The notes below the pieces were generated by a model that was not told where the DNA came from, did no database searches, and saw only the letters and a list, made by a program, of their open reading frames with translations. A DNA stretch of 33,411 bases from Clostridiales bacterium (GTDB taxonomy: Bacteria; Bacillota; Clostridia; Lachnospirales; Lachnospiraceae), in NCBI GenBank assembly GCA_029227635.1, contig JAQYAH010000017.1, positions 1 through 33,411 of the forward strand, given 5' to 3'. Positions 23,256 through 30,640 of this stretch are shown here, one piece after another (position 1 is the stretch's first letter; each line of letters opens with the position of its first letter). A program made the translations under genes and the position numbers.

Positions 23256-24664
23256 TGGCAGTTGATGTATTAAAGAAGATCCCTGTCAGAGAACAGGATC
23301 CCCACGTAAGAGCAACCAACTTTGAAGAGGTTTGCTATGGCTACAACCAGGAGGAGGCTGTCAATGAGGCTTCCAGATGTCTCCACTGCAAGAATGCAAA
23401 GTGTGTTCAGGGCTGCCCTGTAAGCATTAACATTCCTGACTTTGTAGGTCATGTAAAGGAAGGCGATTTTGCAGCGGCTTTCGCAGTTATCGGCGAGTCC
23501 AGCGCTCTTCCCGCTGTCTGCGGACGTGTATGCCCTCAGGAGTCCCAGTGTGAAGGCAAGTGTATCAGAGGCATCAAGGGCGAAGCGGTTTCAATCGGTA
23601 AACTTGAGAGATTCGTAGCTGACTGGGCAAGAGAGAACGGAATCAAGCCCGCTAAGGCTGAGAAACTCAACGGACATAAAGTAGCAGTAATCGGTGCCGG
23701 CCCCGCAGGTCTTACCTGTGCCGGAGATCTTGCCAAGAAGGGCTATGATGTTACTATCTTCGAAGCTCTTCACAAGGCAGGCGGTGTTCTTTCCTACGGA
23801 ATTCCTGAATTCCGTCTTCCCAAGTCAGCAGTAGTTGACAAGGAGATCGAGAACGTTAAGAGCCTCGGTGTTAAGATCGAGACCAACGTAGTTATCGGTA
23901 AGTCTGTTACTATTGATGAGCTCCTTGAAGAAGAAGGTTATGAGGCTGTGTTCATCGGTTCCGGTGCAGGTCTTCCCATGTTCATGAATATTCCCGGTGA
24001 GTCAGCTCTCGGCGTATTCTCAGCAAATGAATACCTCACCAGAAACAACCTCATGAAGGCTTATCGTGAAGACTACTACACCCCTATCCACAGAGGTAAG
24101 AAGGTAGCGGTAGTCGGCGGCGGAAACGTTGCTATGGATGCGGCAAGAACCGCTCTTCGTCTCGGCGCTGAGGTACATATCATCTACAGAAGAAGCGAAG
24201 CTGAGCTTCCCGCAAGAGCTGAGGAAGTACATCACGCAAAAGAAGAGGGAGTTATCTTTGATACTCTCTGCAACCCTGTTGAGATCCTTGTTGACGAGGA
24301 GACCGGATGGGCTAAGGGTATTAAGTGCATCAGAATGGAACTCGGCGAGCCCGATGCTTCCGGAAGAAGACGTCCTGTTCCCATTGAAGGTTCAGAGTTT
24401 GATATCGAGGTTGACACAGTAATTATGTCTCTCGGAACTTCACCCAACCCTCTTATTTCTTCAACAACGGTTGGACTTGATATCAACAAGCGCAAGTGTA
24501 TCATCGCTGATGAGGAGAACGGACAGACTTCCAAGGAAGCTGTATTTGCAGGCGGCGACGCAGTTACCGGTGCGGCAACAGTTATTCTTGCTATGGGCGC
24601 AGGTAAGGCTGCAGCCAAGGGTATCGACAAGTTCATGAAGGATAAGTACGGTATCGAAGAATAA
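23255..24664 (+). CDS. nfnB: NfnB, glutamate synthase small-subunit-like flavoprotein
   Basis: A 469-aa flavoprotein of the GltD/GltA family. N-terminal cysteines at 42, 45, 50 and 54 (CLHCKNAKC) and a second group (PAVCGRVCPQESQC) hold two [4Fe-4S] clusters; the FAD motif VIGAGPAGLTCAGDL and NAD(P) motif VVGGGNVAMDAA follow. With NfnA it forms the bifurcating transhydrogenase that supplies NADPH from NADH and reduced ferredoxin in anaerobes. Alone the sequence would also fit a GltB-independent NADPH-glutamate synthase subunit, but the nfnA neighbour makes Nfn the better call. Confidence 0.93.
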   Translation: MAVDVLKKIPVREQDPHVRATNFEEVCYGYNQEEAVNEASRCLHCKNAKCVQGCPVSINIPDFVGHVKEGDFAAAFAVIGESSALPAVCGRVCPQESQCEGKCIRGIKGEAVSIGKLERFVADWARENGIKPAKAEKLNGHKVAVIGAGPAGLTCAGDLAKKGYDVTIFEALHKAGGVLSYGIPEFRLPKSAVVDKEIENVKSLGVKIETNVVIGKSVTIDELLEEEGYEAVFIGSGAGLPMFMNIPGESALGVFSANEYLTRNNLMKAYREDYYTPIHRGKKVAVVGGGNVAMDAARTALRLGAEVHIIYRRSEAELPARAEEVHHAKEEGVIFDTLCNPVEILVDEETGWAKGIKCIRMELGEPDASGRRRPVPIEGSEFDIEVDTVIMSLGTSPNPLISSTTVGLDINKRKCIIADEENGQTSKEAVFAGGDAVTGAATVILAMGAGKAAAKGIDKFMKDKYGIEE

Positions 24665-24680
24665 TATATGTTATAATGTG

Positions 24681-24709
24681 AGGGACCCTGCGGTTATGCG
24701 GGGTCCTTC
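24681..24709 (+). terminator. nfnB terminator
   Basis: GGACCC (24683-24688) pairs with GGGTCC (24701-24706), extended by GC pairs towards a short loop, followed by TTCTT. The T tract is weak. Confidence 0.65.
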
Positions 24710-24780
24710 TTGCGTGGTGCGTGACGATCAGGAGGCGGACCATTCTGAAGAATATGTTTGAGGAGAAATGAGGAAACAAA

Positions 24781-25176
24781 ATGGGAAAATATCTCGATAA
24801 CGCAAAGAAACTGAGAAATGAAGTACCCTGTAACTGTGCTCAGGCAGTGCTTCTGAGTTTTGAGGAACTCCTTCCTGTTGAGAGAAGTGAAGCTATGGCC
24901 CTCGGCTCCAACTTCGGAGGGGGAATGAAGATTGGAACAGTGTGCGGGGCCATCACCGGGGGACTCATGGTAATGGGACTTTTGGGCTGCAGTAATGCAA
25001 AAGCTCTTTTTGACAAGGTTAAGGCTAACCACCAGGGGCTTATCAACTGCAAGGATCTTCTGGAAGTGAACGATGCAAAAGGCGGCACAAGAAAAGCTCA
25101 CTGTGACGGCATGATCTTCGAGAGTGTGGAGATCGTGGAGAATATTCTCAGAGAGAATGGAATAATCAAGGACTGA
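24781..25176 (+). CDS. C_GCAxxG_C_C family protein
   Basis: A 131-aa putative redox-active protein of PF09719. The family pattern of spaced cysteines is visible: PCNCAQAVLLSF, then GTVCGAITGGLMVMGL (the CGAxxG core), NCKDLL and AHCDGM. Such proteins are thought to bind a metal or Fe-S centre, but no reaction is known. AGGAAA precedes the ATG. It is the first gene of a compact three-gene run; the next start is only two bases after its stop. Confidence 0.88.
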   Translation: MGKYLDNAKKLRNEVPCNCAQAVLLSFEELLPVERSEAMALGSNFGGGMKIGTVCGAITGGLMVMGLLGCSNAKALFDKVKANHQGLINCKDLLEVNDAKGGTRKAHCDGMIFESVEIVENILRENGIIKD

Positions 25177-25177
25177 T

Positions 25178-25711
25178 ATGAATTTTGAGAGGCTGAAGAA
25201 TAATATTATATCTCTCGTAGAGGAACAGCAGTATAAGCTGGGCTACAGAAGTGAGCCAGTAAGGCTTTACTATCCCTTAAAGTCGCTGAATCGGCTGCTG
25301 AACACCTCCGGAGATCCTTCGGAGATGAAGGAGATCCTTGAGAAGTTTGCTGCTTTTGCAGAGGATGATCTGGGGAAAATTCAGGTCACAAGTGAAAAGG
25401 AGCGCTTTTGCATAAGGCTTCCAAAGGAGGCCTCGGATTTCGTTCACACCCTGGCAGACAGAGATCCTTTTCTGAAGAAACTGATTCAGCTGGTTGGCAC
25501 CCACGGAACTGCAATGGAGCAGGTGCTGGAGCTTTTTCGGGAGACCTCGGAGAGTGTGGTGATTGAGAAAAAGATTCACGGAGAGTTTGACTATCTGTGT
25601 TTTTTCCCGGATGGAGATCCGGACGATTTCAGATACTGCCTCACCGATGAGGGCTGTCATGTTATTTATCACCGGTTTACACCGGAAGATTACATAGATT
25701 GTGAATTCTGA
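25178..25711 (+). CDS. DUF3877-like protein
   Basis: A 177-aa cytoplasmic protein of unknown function. It begins MNFERLKNNIISLVEEQQYK, continues LGYRSEPVRLYYPLKSLNRL and ends with FDYLCFFPDGDPDDFRYCLT; this pattern resembles the DUF3877 family seen in Lachnospiraceae, by recall. It has no signal peptide or membrane segment. The start lies two bases after the previous stop with AAGGA in the end of the upstream gene, so the genes are probably translationally coupled. trmL follows after 11 bases. Confidence 0.75.
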   Translation: MNFERLKNNIISLVEEQQYKLGYRSEPVRLYYPLKSLNRLLNTSGDPSEMKEILEKFAAFAEDDLGKIQVTSEKERFCIRLPKEASDFVHTLADRDPFLKKLIQLVGTHGTAMEQVLELFRETSESVVIEKKIHGEFDYLCFFPDGDPDDFRYCLTDEGCHVIYHRFTPEDYIDCEF

Positions 25712-25722
25712 GGGGATGAGAG

Positions 25723-26214
25723 ATGAATATAGTTTTGCTGGAGCCGGAGATTGCCGGCAACACCGGAAATATCGGAAGGACCTGCTGTGCCACCGGAACA
25801 AGTCTGCATCTCATTGAGCCTTTGGGCTTTCGCTTGAATGACAAGGAGATAAGAAGGGCGGGGATGGATTACTGGGAGAAGCTGGACCTTCACCGTTATT
25901 GTGATTATGAAGATTTTATGGAGCAAAAAGGCCCCGGGCGAATCTGGTATGCCACCACAAAGGCTCATCGAATGTATACCCAAGTGGAATTTGCTCCGGA
26001 GGACTATATTATGTTCGGTCCGGAAAGTGCCGGAATCCCGGAGGAAATCCTGGCCAAAAATGAGAGATCCTGTATCCGTATTCCTATGGGATACGATATC
26101 AGATCCCTCAATCTGTCCAATTCCGCCGCTATAATCCTCTATGAAGCCTTAAGACAGCAGGACTTTGCCGGTCTTGAGGAGAAAGGAGAACTCCATCGGC
26201 TAAGCTTTGAGTAA
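25723..26214 (+). CDS. trmL: tRNA (cytidine(34)-2'-O)-methyltransferase
   Basis: A 163-aa SPOUT-class methyltransferase that modifies the wobble ribose of certain leucine tRNAs. The N-terminus IVLLEPEIAGNTGNIGRTC is the TrmL signature, and the SAM-binding knot appears as MFGPESAGIP and IPMGYDIRSLNLSNSAAI. Length is normal. It closes the three-gene run that begins with the C_GCAxxG_C_C gene and is convergent with a histidine phosphatase gene 11 bases away; no terminator hairpin is evident between them. Confidence 0.95.
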   Translation: MNIVLLEPEIAGNTGNIGRTCCATGTSLHLIEPLGFRLNDKEIRRAGMDYWEKLDLHRYCDYEDFMEQKGPGRIWYATTKAHRMYTQVEFAPEDYIMFGPESAGIPEEILAKNERSCIRIPMGYDIRSLNLSNSAAIILYEALRQQDFAGLEEKGELHRLSFE

Positions 26215-26225
26215 CCGATTTGCGG

Positions 26226-26876
26226 CTAGCTTCTCGACCAGGCATCTTTCTCTGTTGTATCCAGGTGGGCATAGAGTTTATCGAACTCCAGGATCTTGCC
26301 CTTGCCATTGGTGTAATCCACCGTGGTTATGGAACAGTTGGGGGGCACACTGGTGATCCAGAAGTTGCGGCTGTTCTGATCTTCGTTGAAATTGTACAAA
26401 AGTGCTCTTGAAGCGATCCCGTGGGAGGAGATCATGATGTTGCTGTCAGCGAGAGACGGGTCTTCCCCAAGTTCTTTAAGAAAATCTCCGGTTCTTCGGA
26501 TGACGTCCCGTACATTCTCACCTCCGGGAGGGTTTAAGGAAAAAATATCCTCCCTGAGAGTCTTAAGAAAATCGTCGCAGAGAACGTGATCCCGGTTATC
26601 ATTATACTGGCCTTCCCACTCTCCAAAAGCCATCTCCGCCAGGCGGACATCTTCTATTATGGGAATATCTCTTCCCGCGGTTGCCAGCAGGGCTGTGTTT
26701 TTTGCCCGGGCAAAAGGGCTTGTGATAATTAGATCTATGGGAAGATCTTTGATGCCGGAAGCTGTGCGTCTGGCAAGCTCCACTCCGTTCTCATTGAGGT
26801 CAATATCTACCTGACCCTGAATTCGTCCCTCCACATTCCAGGAGGTCTGACCGTGTCTGATTACATATAATTTCAA
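26226..26876 (-). CDS. histidine phosphatase family protein (second copy)
   Basis: A 216-aa phosphoglycerate mutase-like phosphatase with Arg7-His8-Gly9 in YVIRHGQTSW, the second arginine in SPFARAKNT, the acid residue region AEMAFGEWEG and the second histidine in ISSHGIASR. It starts at TTG, since the start position reads TTG-AAA-TTA and AGGA lies seven bases upstream. It is related to, but clearly diverged from, the phosphatase at 10909-11448; both have a TGTTATAAT promoter. The substrate is unknown. Confidence 0.9.
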   Translation of the reverse strand: MKLYVIRHGQTSWNVEGRIQGQVDIDLNENGVELARRTASGIKDLPIDLIITSPFARAKNTALLATAGRDIPIIEDVRLAEMAFGEWEGQYNDNRDHVLCDDFLKTLREDIFSLNPPGGENVRDVIRRTGDFLKELGEDPSLADSNIMISSHGIASRALLYNFNEDQNSRNFWITSVPPNCSITTVDYTNGKGKILEFDKLYAHLDTTEKDAWSRS

Positions 26877-26912
26877 TTCAAAATCCTGCCTTTTTAGTCA
26901 TTTCCGGAGCCA

Positions 26913-26921
26913 ATTATAACA
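26913..26921 (-). promoter_or_regulatory. extended -10 of the second histidine phosphatase
   Basis: TGTTATAAT on the minus strand, 36 bases upstream of the TTG start. The -35 position (TTAAGA) falls inside the TTAAC repeat array that precedes the divergent NlpC/P60 gene. Confidence 0.5.
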
Positions 26922-26927
26922 TAGGAG

Positions 26928-26974
26928 TTAACAAATCTTAACTGAAACTTGATAATCTTAAGTTTATCTTAGGG
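26928..26974 (+). promoter_or_regulatory. phased TTAAC-type repeats upstream of the NlpC/P60 gene
   Basis: Hexamers starting with TT occur at 26928 (TTAACA), 26938 (TTAACT), 26949 (TTGATA), 26958 (TTAAGT) and 26969 (TTAGGG), about one DNA turn apart, 30-70 bases upstream of the -35. This arrangement resembles binding arrays of OmpR-type response regulators such as PhoP (TTAACA repeats) or WalR, which controls wall hydrolases in Firmicutes. The repeats are visible; the regulator is inference. Confidence 0.4.
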
Positions 26975-26999
26975 AAATCATAGGCTTCACTGAACTGCA

Positions 27000-27028
27000 T
27001 TGAAACCACTTTGGGGATCTGATAGAAT
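27000..27028 (+). promoter_or_regulatory. promoter of the NlpC/P60 gene
   Basis: TTGAAA (27000-27005) and TAGAAT (27023-27028) with exactly 17 bases between them. Confidence 0.6.
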
Positions 27029-27085
27029 GCCAATGTCGTAAAAAGGGAAGGAATTGCCCTAAATATTAAGTTAGGTGGTGGAACA

Positions 27086-28171
27086 ATGCGAAAATTTAAC
27101 AAAGCTGTGGTAGCAGTTGTACTTGCAACCAGCCTCACAGCGATGACAGTTAACGCAACGGACATCGACACACTTCGCGAACAGAAAGCGGCAGCTCAGA
27201 GTGAGGTTAATTCACTCCAGGCACAGTTAGATGAAGTAGTTGCTAATCTTTCTCAGCTCGAGAATGACCTGATTGCCAAGGGCGAAGAGATCGAAGAAGC
27301 ACAGGAAGATCTCGATGCGGCTATCGAGCTTGAGGAAGCTCAGAGAGCAGCGATGGCTCTCAGAATCAAATATATGTATGAATCCGGTAAACCTTCACTG
27401 GTTACCGCAGTTCTTGAGTCCGATGATGTTGCGGATGCTCTCAACAAGGCAGAGTATGCTGCAGGAATCAGCTCCTATGACAGAGGCAAGGTTCAGGAAT
27501 ACCTGAACACTCAGGAAGAGATCAAGACCCTCAAGGCCAAGCTGGAAACTGAGCAGGCTGAGATGGAGTCTCTCCAGGCAGAGTATGAACAGAAGCAGGA
27601 AGATCTCGGAGTTATGTTGGCCGACGCAGAAGCGGAGGTTGCAGATCTTGGATCTCAGCTCCAGGCGGCGATTGCGGCAGAGCAGGAGAGACAGCGTCAG
27701 GCAGCAGCTGCAGCCGCAGCGGCAGCGGCAGGCAACGGCGGAAGCAGCTCATCCGGCAGCACAGCTAATACCGGTGGCGGTACCGTAAATACCGGCGGTT
27801 CATCAGGCGGCGGAAGCACGGCTGCTCCTTCGATTCCCCAGAGCTCAGGTAAGGGTGGAACAATCGTGGCAGCGGCTTACTCACAGATCGGTGTTCCCTA
27901 CGTATGGGGAGGGACCACTCCCGGCGTAGGACTTGACTGTTCCGGACTTACCCAGTACTGCTACAGAATGGCGGGAATCTCAATTCCCAGAACTTCCGGA
28001 GCACAGCTGGCAGGAGGAACGATCGTAAGCGATCCTCAGCCCGGAGATATCTGCTGGACACCCGGACATGTTGCCATTTATATCGGCGGCGGTCAGATGA
28101 TCGAAGCTCAGCAGACCGGTGTTCCTGTTAAGGTAAGTGCAGTCAGAGTAACATATTACGTAAGATACTAA
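27086..28171 (+). CDS. secreted coiled-coil NlpC/P60 cell-wall hydrolase
   Basis: A 361-aa exported endopeptidase that should cut peptide bonds in peptidoglycan. A signal peptide (MRKFNKAVVAVVLATSLTA, cleavage near VNA-TD) leads into a long coiled coil (about residues 25-215). An Ala run, then a Gly/Ser/Thr-rich linker (about 215-255), separates it from the C-terminal NlpC/P60 domain, with Cys285 in GLDCSGLTQ and His328 in PGHVAIYIG. The PcsB-like coiled coil plus catalytic domain layout suggests control by a membrane partner such as FtsEX, an inference from family knowledge. A GGTGG ribosome site precedes the ATG. Confidence 0.93.
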   Translation: MRKFNKAVVAVVLATSLTAMTVNATDIDTLREQKAAAQSEVNSLQAQLDEVVANLSQLENDLIAKGEEIEEAQEDLDAAIELEEAQRAAMALRIKYMYESGKPSLVTAVLESDDVADALNKAEYAAGISSYDRGKVQEYLNTQEEIKTLKAKLETEQAEMESLQAEYEQKQEDLGVMLADAEAEVADLGSQLQAAIAAEQERQRQAAAAAAAAAAGNGGSSSSGSTANTGGGTVNTGGSSGGGSTAAPSIPQSSGKGGTIVAAAYSQIGVPYVWGGTTPGVGLDCSGLTQYCYRMAGISIPRTSGAQLAGGTIVSDPQPGDICWTPGHVAIYIGGGQMIEAQQTGVPVKVSAVRVTYYVRY

Positions 28172-28196
28172 ATTAATATTCACGCATTAAATGAAG

Positions 28197-28240
28197 TTGA
28201 TGATCTTGATGACAGAGTTGTTGAGATCATCAATTTTTTT
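28197..28240 (+). terminator. terminator of the NlpC/P60 gene
   Basis: TTGATGATCT (28197-28206) pairs perfectly with AGATCATCAA (28224-28233), followed directly by T7: a textbook intrinsic terminator. Confidence 0.9.
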
Positions 28241-28271
28241 GTGATAATAATAAGCTAAAGTCATAATTGTC

Positions 28272-28280
28272 TGATATAAT
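28272..28280 (+). promoter_or_regulatory. extended -10 of the amidohydrolase gene
   Basis: TGATATAAT, a TG-extended perfect TATAAT, 61 bases upstream of the start codon; no convincing -35 is visible. Confidence 0.5.
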
Positions 28281-28341
28281 GGAATGGAATTGAAAGAAAA
28301 CGTAATACCTATTTTGCTTTTTGTGTCAGGAGGCATGTATT

Positions 28342-29595
28342 ATGAACATTTTTGAGAAGGTAGACAATTATCTGGTTGAGAATAAGGATAAGTGGATCCG
28401 ATGGGGCGGGGAACTGGCAACTATGCCGGAATATGGCTTTTGCGAGGTGAAGACCAGCGCATACATCAGGGAGAAGTTAGAGGAGCTTGGAATCACCGAT
28501 ATTAAGGAGACTGCGGTAACGGGGCTCATTGCAAGACTTCCCGGAAGAGCTCACAAGGGAACAGCAGCTTACATTGGAGAGCTGGATGGAATTTACAGCC
28601 CGGAGAACGAGACGGCGGATCCGGAGACCGGGGTGTCCCACGCCTGTGGCCACAACATCCAGACAACGGCACTTCTCGCCCTGGCAGAAGCTTTTGTAAA
28701 GACAGGGGCTATGGAGGAACTTGACGGAGATCTTCTCCTCATGGCAGTTCCTGCGGAGGAGAATACTCCCACAGACATTTTGGAACGCCTCAAGGCGGAA
28801 GGAAAGATTTCTGAGGACTGCGGTAAGCGGGAGATGATGAAACACCATGATTTCGACGGCATAGATGCCGTAATCGGCTCCCACTCCCTGGAGGATTATC
28901 CGGGAGTTAAGAATCTGGTCATGGTCAACTCTTCCTGCCACGGTCAGGAAATATATCGGTTCGAGTTTAAGGGCAAGGCGGCTCATTCAACTGTATGCCC
29001 TGAGAAGGGTATTAACGCTCTCAACGCGGTGGTAAATGCCATCAATGGTATCCAGGCCGTGAGAGAGTACTTCCCCCCTGAGGAGAGCATCAGAGTGTCC
29101 TACAACATCGTGGAGGGAGGTCACAACATCGGAAGCATCGTAGACTATGCAGTGCTGGATGTGGTGGCTGCGGCGAGATCCATGGAAGGACTTGGATGGG
29201 TGATCAAACAGATCATCAAAGCCTGCGAGAACGGAGCCTCCATGACCGGCTGTAAGCTTGAATACCGAATGACGTCCAGATATAAGCCTTACGTGGTGGA
29301 TGACAGCCTTCTTGAGGTTATTAAGGAAAATGCCACAAAGATCACCGGCTGTGAGACAAAAACCAGACCTCACAACTATTTTTCCAATGACCTGGGAGAC
29401 GTATCCCAGATGATCCCCACGGCCCAGATAGTTTACGGAGGCTGCGAAGGTGATCTCCACAGCCCGGAGTTTCGCATAACCGATGAGGAGGATTCTTTCG
29501 TGAATCCTGCCAGAGTCACTGCAAGCACCCTCATTGATCTTTTGTCAAAAGACTGTGAGAAGCTTGTTAAGATCAGAGAAGGTTTCAGAAAGTAA
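28342..29595 (+). CDS. M20 family amidohydrolase
   Basis: A 417-aa zinc amidohydrolase of the M20D (AbgA/AbgB, hippurate hydrolase-like) group. Metal ligands and motifs include His100 and His104 in SHACGHN, the Glu pair in VPAEENTP, GSHSLEDYP and the dimerisation-domain motif KAAHSTVCPEKGINALNAV. The likely reaction is removal of an acyl or aminobenzoyl group from an amino acid; the substrate is not known. I chose the ATG at 28342 because AGGAGG lies ten bases upstream; an in-frame TTG seven codons earlier would overlap that site. Confidence 0.92.
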   Translation: MNIFEKVDNYLVENKDKWIRWGGELATMPEYGFCEVKTSAYIREKLEELGITDIKETAVTGLIARLPGRAHKGTAAYIGELDGIYSPENETADPETGVSHACGHNIQTTALLALAEAFVKTGAMEELDGDLLLMAVPAEENTPTDILERLKAEGKISEDCGKREMMKHHDFDGIDAVIGSHSLEDYPGVKNLVMVNSSCHGQEIYRFEFKGKAAHSTVCPEKGINALNAVVNAINGIQAVREYFPPEESIRVSYNIVEGGHNIGSIVDYAVLDVVAAARSMEGLGWVIKQIIKACENGASMTGCKLEYRMTSRYKPYVVDDSLLEVIKENATKITGCETKTRPHNYFSNDLGDVSQMIPTAQIVYGGCEGDLHSPEFRITDEEDSFVNPARVTASTLIDLLSKDCEKLVKIREGFRK

Positions 29596-29618
29596 CAGTA
29601 GACCGGATTCAGAAAGTA
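29584..29618 (+). repeat. 11-bp direct repeat at the end of the amidohydrolase gene
   Basis: TTCAGAAAGTA occurs at 29584-29594 and again at 29608-29618, 24 bases apart, the first copy spanning the amidohydrolase stop codon. It looks like a small local duplication of the gene end. Confidence 0.6.
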
Positions 29619-29637
29619 GAGAGAAAAGTCACATTTA

Positions 29638-30534
29638 ATGAAGACAGGAAAGTTTAGTTCAGAAGGAAAAACAAAGCTGATTTTTGCTTTCGACATGTTC
29701 ATTTACGGCACCATAGGAGTGTTCAGACGGATGATCCCTCTTCCGTCAGCCTTTCTGGTGGTGATGCGAAATCTTATCGGATTTCTGTTTCTTTTTGCTG
29801 CAGGAAGCCTCATTGGCCAGAAGCCGGACTTCAAGAAGATCGACAGGCGAAGGCTTCCGTTAATCGTTTGTGTCGGAATCTGCATTGCCCTGCAGTGTAT
29901 CTTTCTTTTTGAGGCCTACGACAGGACAACTGTCTCCACGGCGGTGCTTTGTTATTACATGGCACCTTTTATCATCATCATGCTCTCTCCCATAGTGTTT
30001 AAGGAGAGGATCACCGGCCGCAAGCTTATCTGTGTCGGGGCGGCGGTGTTCGGCATGGTGCTGGTGTCCGGAGTATTGAGAGAAGGACTCTCGGGAGCCA
30101 GCTTCGGAGGTGTGCTTTTTGGTCTCGGAGCTGCGGTTTTCTACGCGGTGGGAACCATGCTCAACAAAGTGGCGTCGGATGTGGACAACACCTCCCGCAC
30201 CATTTTGCAGCTGCTTATCTCGGGAATCGCTGCGATCCCCTATTCCCTGTTGACAGAGAGCATCAAAGGAGTAAACTGGGATATAAGCTTAATCATTATG
30301 GTGCTAATCATGGGAGCGGTTCATACCGGTTTTGCAAACCTCTTGTTCTTCTATTCCATTGGAAAACTAAAGGCACAGACCGGTGCATTGTTCACCCTGT
30401 TTGACCCGATAGTGTCCATTATCCTCTCGGCTCTTCTTCTCCATGAGAGAATGGGAGGAATCGAAATTATCGGAGCAATACTTATCATTGGGGCGGCACT
30501 TGCAATAGAACTTCCTTCTAAACAGAAAGAATAG
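29638..30534 (+). CDS. EamA family transporter
   Basis: A 298-aa inner-membrane protein with about ten helices in two EamA repeats (drug/metabolite transporter superfamily). The first repeat begins LIFAFDMFIYGTIGVFRRM; the second starts near GGVLFGLGAAVFYAVGTML and ends with the family motif LLHERMGGIEIIGAILIIGA. It probably exports or imports an amino acid or other small metabolite; the neighbouring amidohydrolase, 42 bases upstream, hints at handling that enzyme's product. The ribosome site is weak (AGAGAG), so the start is less certain than most here. Confidence 0.88.
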   Translation: MKTGKFSSEGKTKLIFAFDMFIYGTIGVFRRMIPLPSAFLVVMRNLIGFLFLFAAGSLIGQKPDFKKIDRRRLPLIVCVGICIALQCIFLFEAYDRTTVSTAVLCYYMAPFIIIMLSPIVFKERITGRKLICVGAAVFGMVLVSGVLREGLSGASFGGVLFGLGAAVFYAVGTMLNKVASDVDNTSRTILQLLISGIAAIPYSLLTESIKGVNWDISLIIMVLIMGAVHTGFANLLFFYSIGKLKAQTGALFTLFDPIVSIILSALLLHERMGGIEIIGAILIIGAALAIELPSKQKE

Positions 30535-30575
30535 AATATTTCTACAATCTTAATTCATAATAACCTTCATTGACA

Positions 30576-30604
30576 TTGACTAAGTGCATAATTGGTACTA
30601 TAGT
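30576..30604 (+). promoter_or_regulatory. ktrB: promoter of ktrB-ktrA
   Basis: TTGACT (30576-30581) and TATAGT (30599-30604) with exactly 17 bases between them, 36 bases before the ktrB start. No c-di-AMP riboswitch is recognisable in the short leader. Confidence 0.65.
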
Positions 30605-30640
30605 TTTGTGGAAGAGAATTGAGATTGAAGGTTTGCTGCA

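Noticed and set aside
24669-24677. TGTTATAAT on the plus strand after nfnB, as a promoter for the next gene
   Set aside because: The start would fall inside the nfnB terminator hairpin and there is no -35, so it is not convincing as a promoter.
28172-28341. c-di-AMP riboswitch near the NlpC/P60 or amidohydrolase gene
   Set aside because: The intergenic region is short and is explained by a terminator and a -10 box; the conserved core of that riboswitch is not visible here, before the NlpC/P60 gene or before ktrB.
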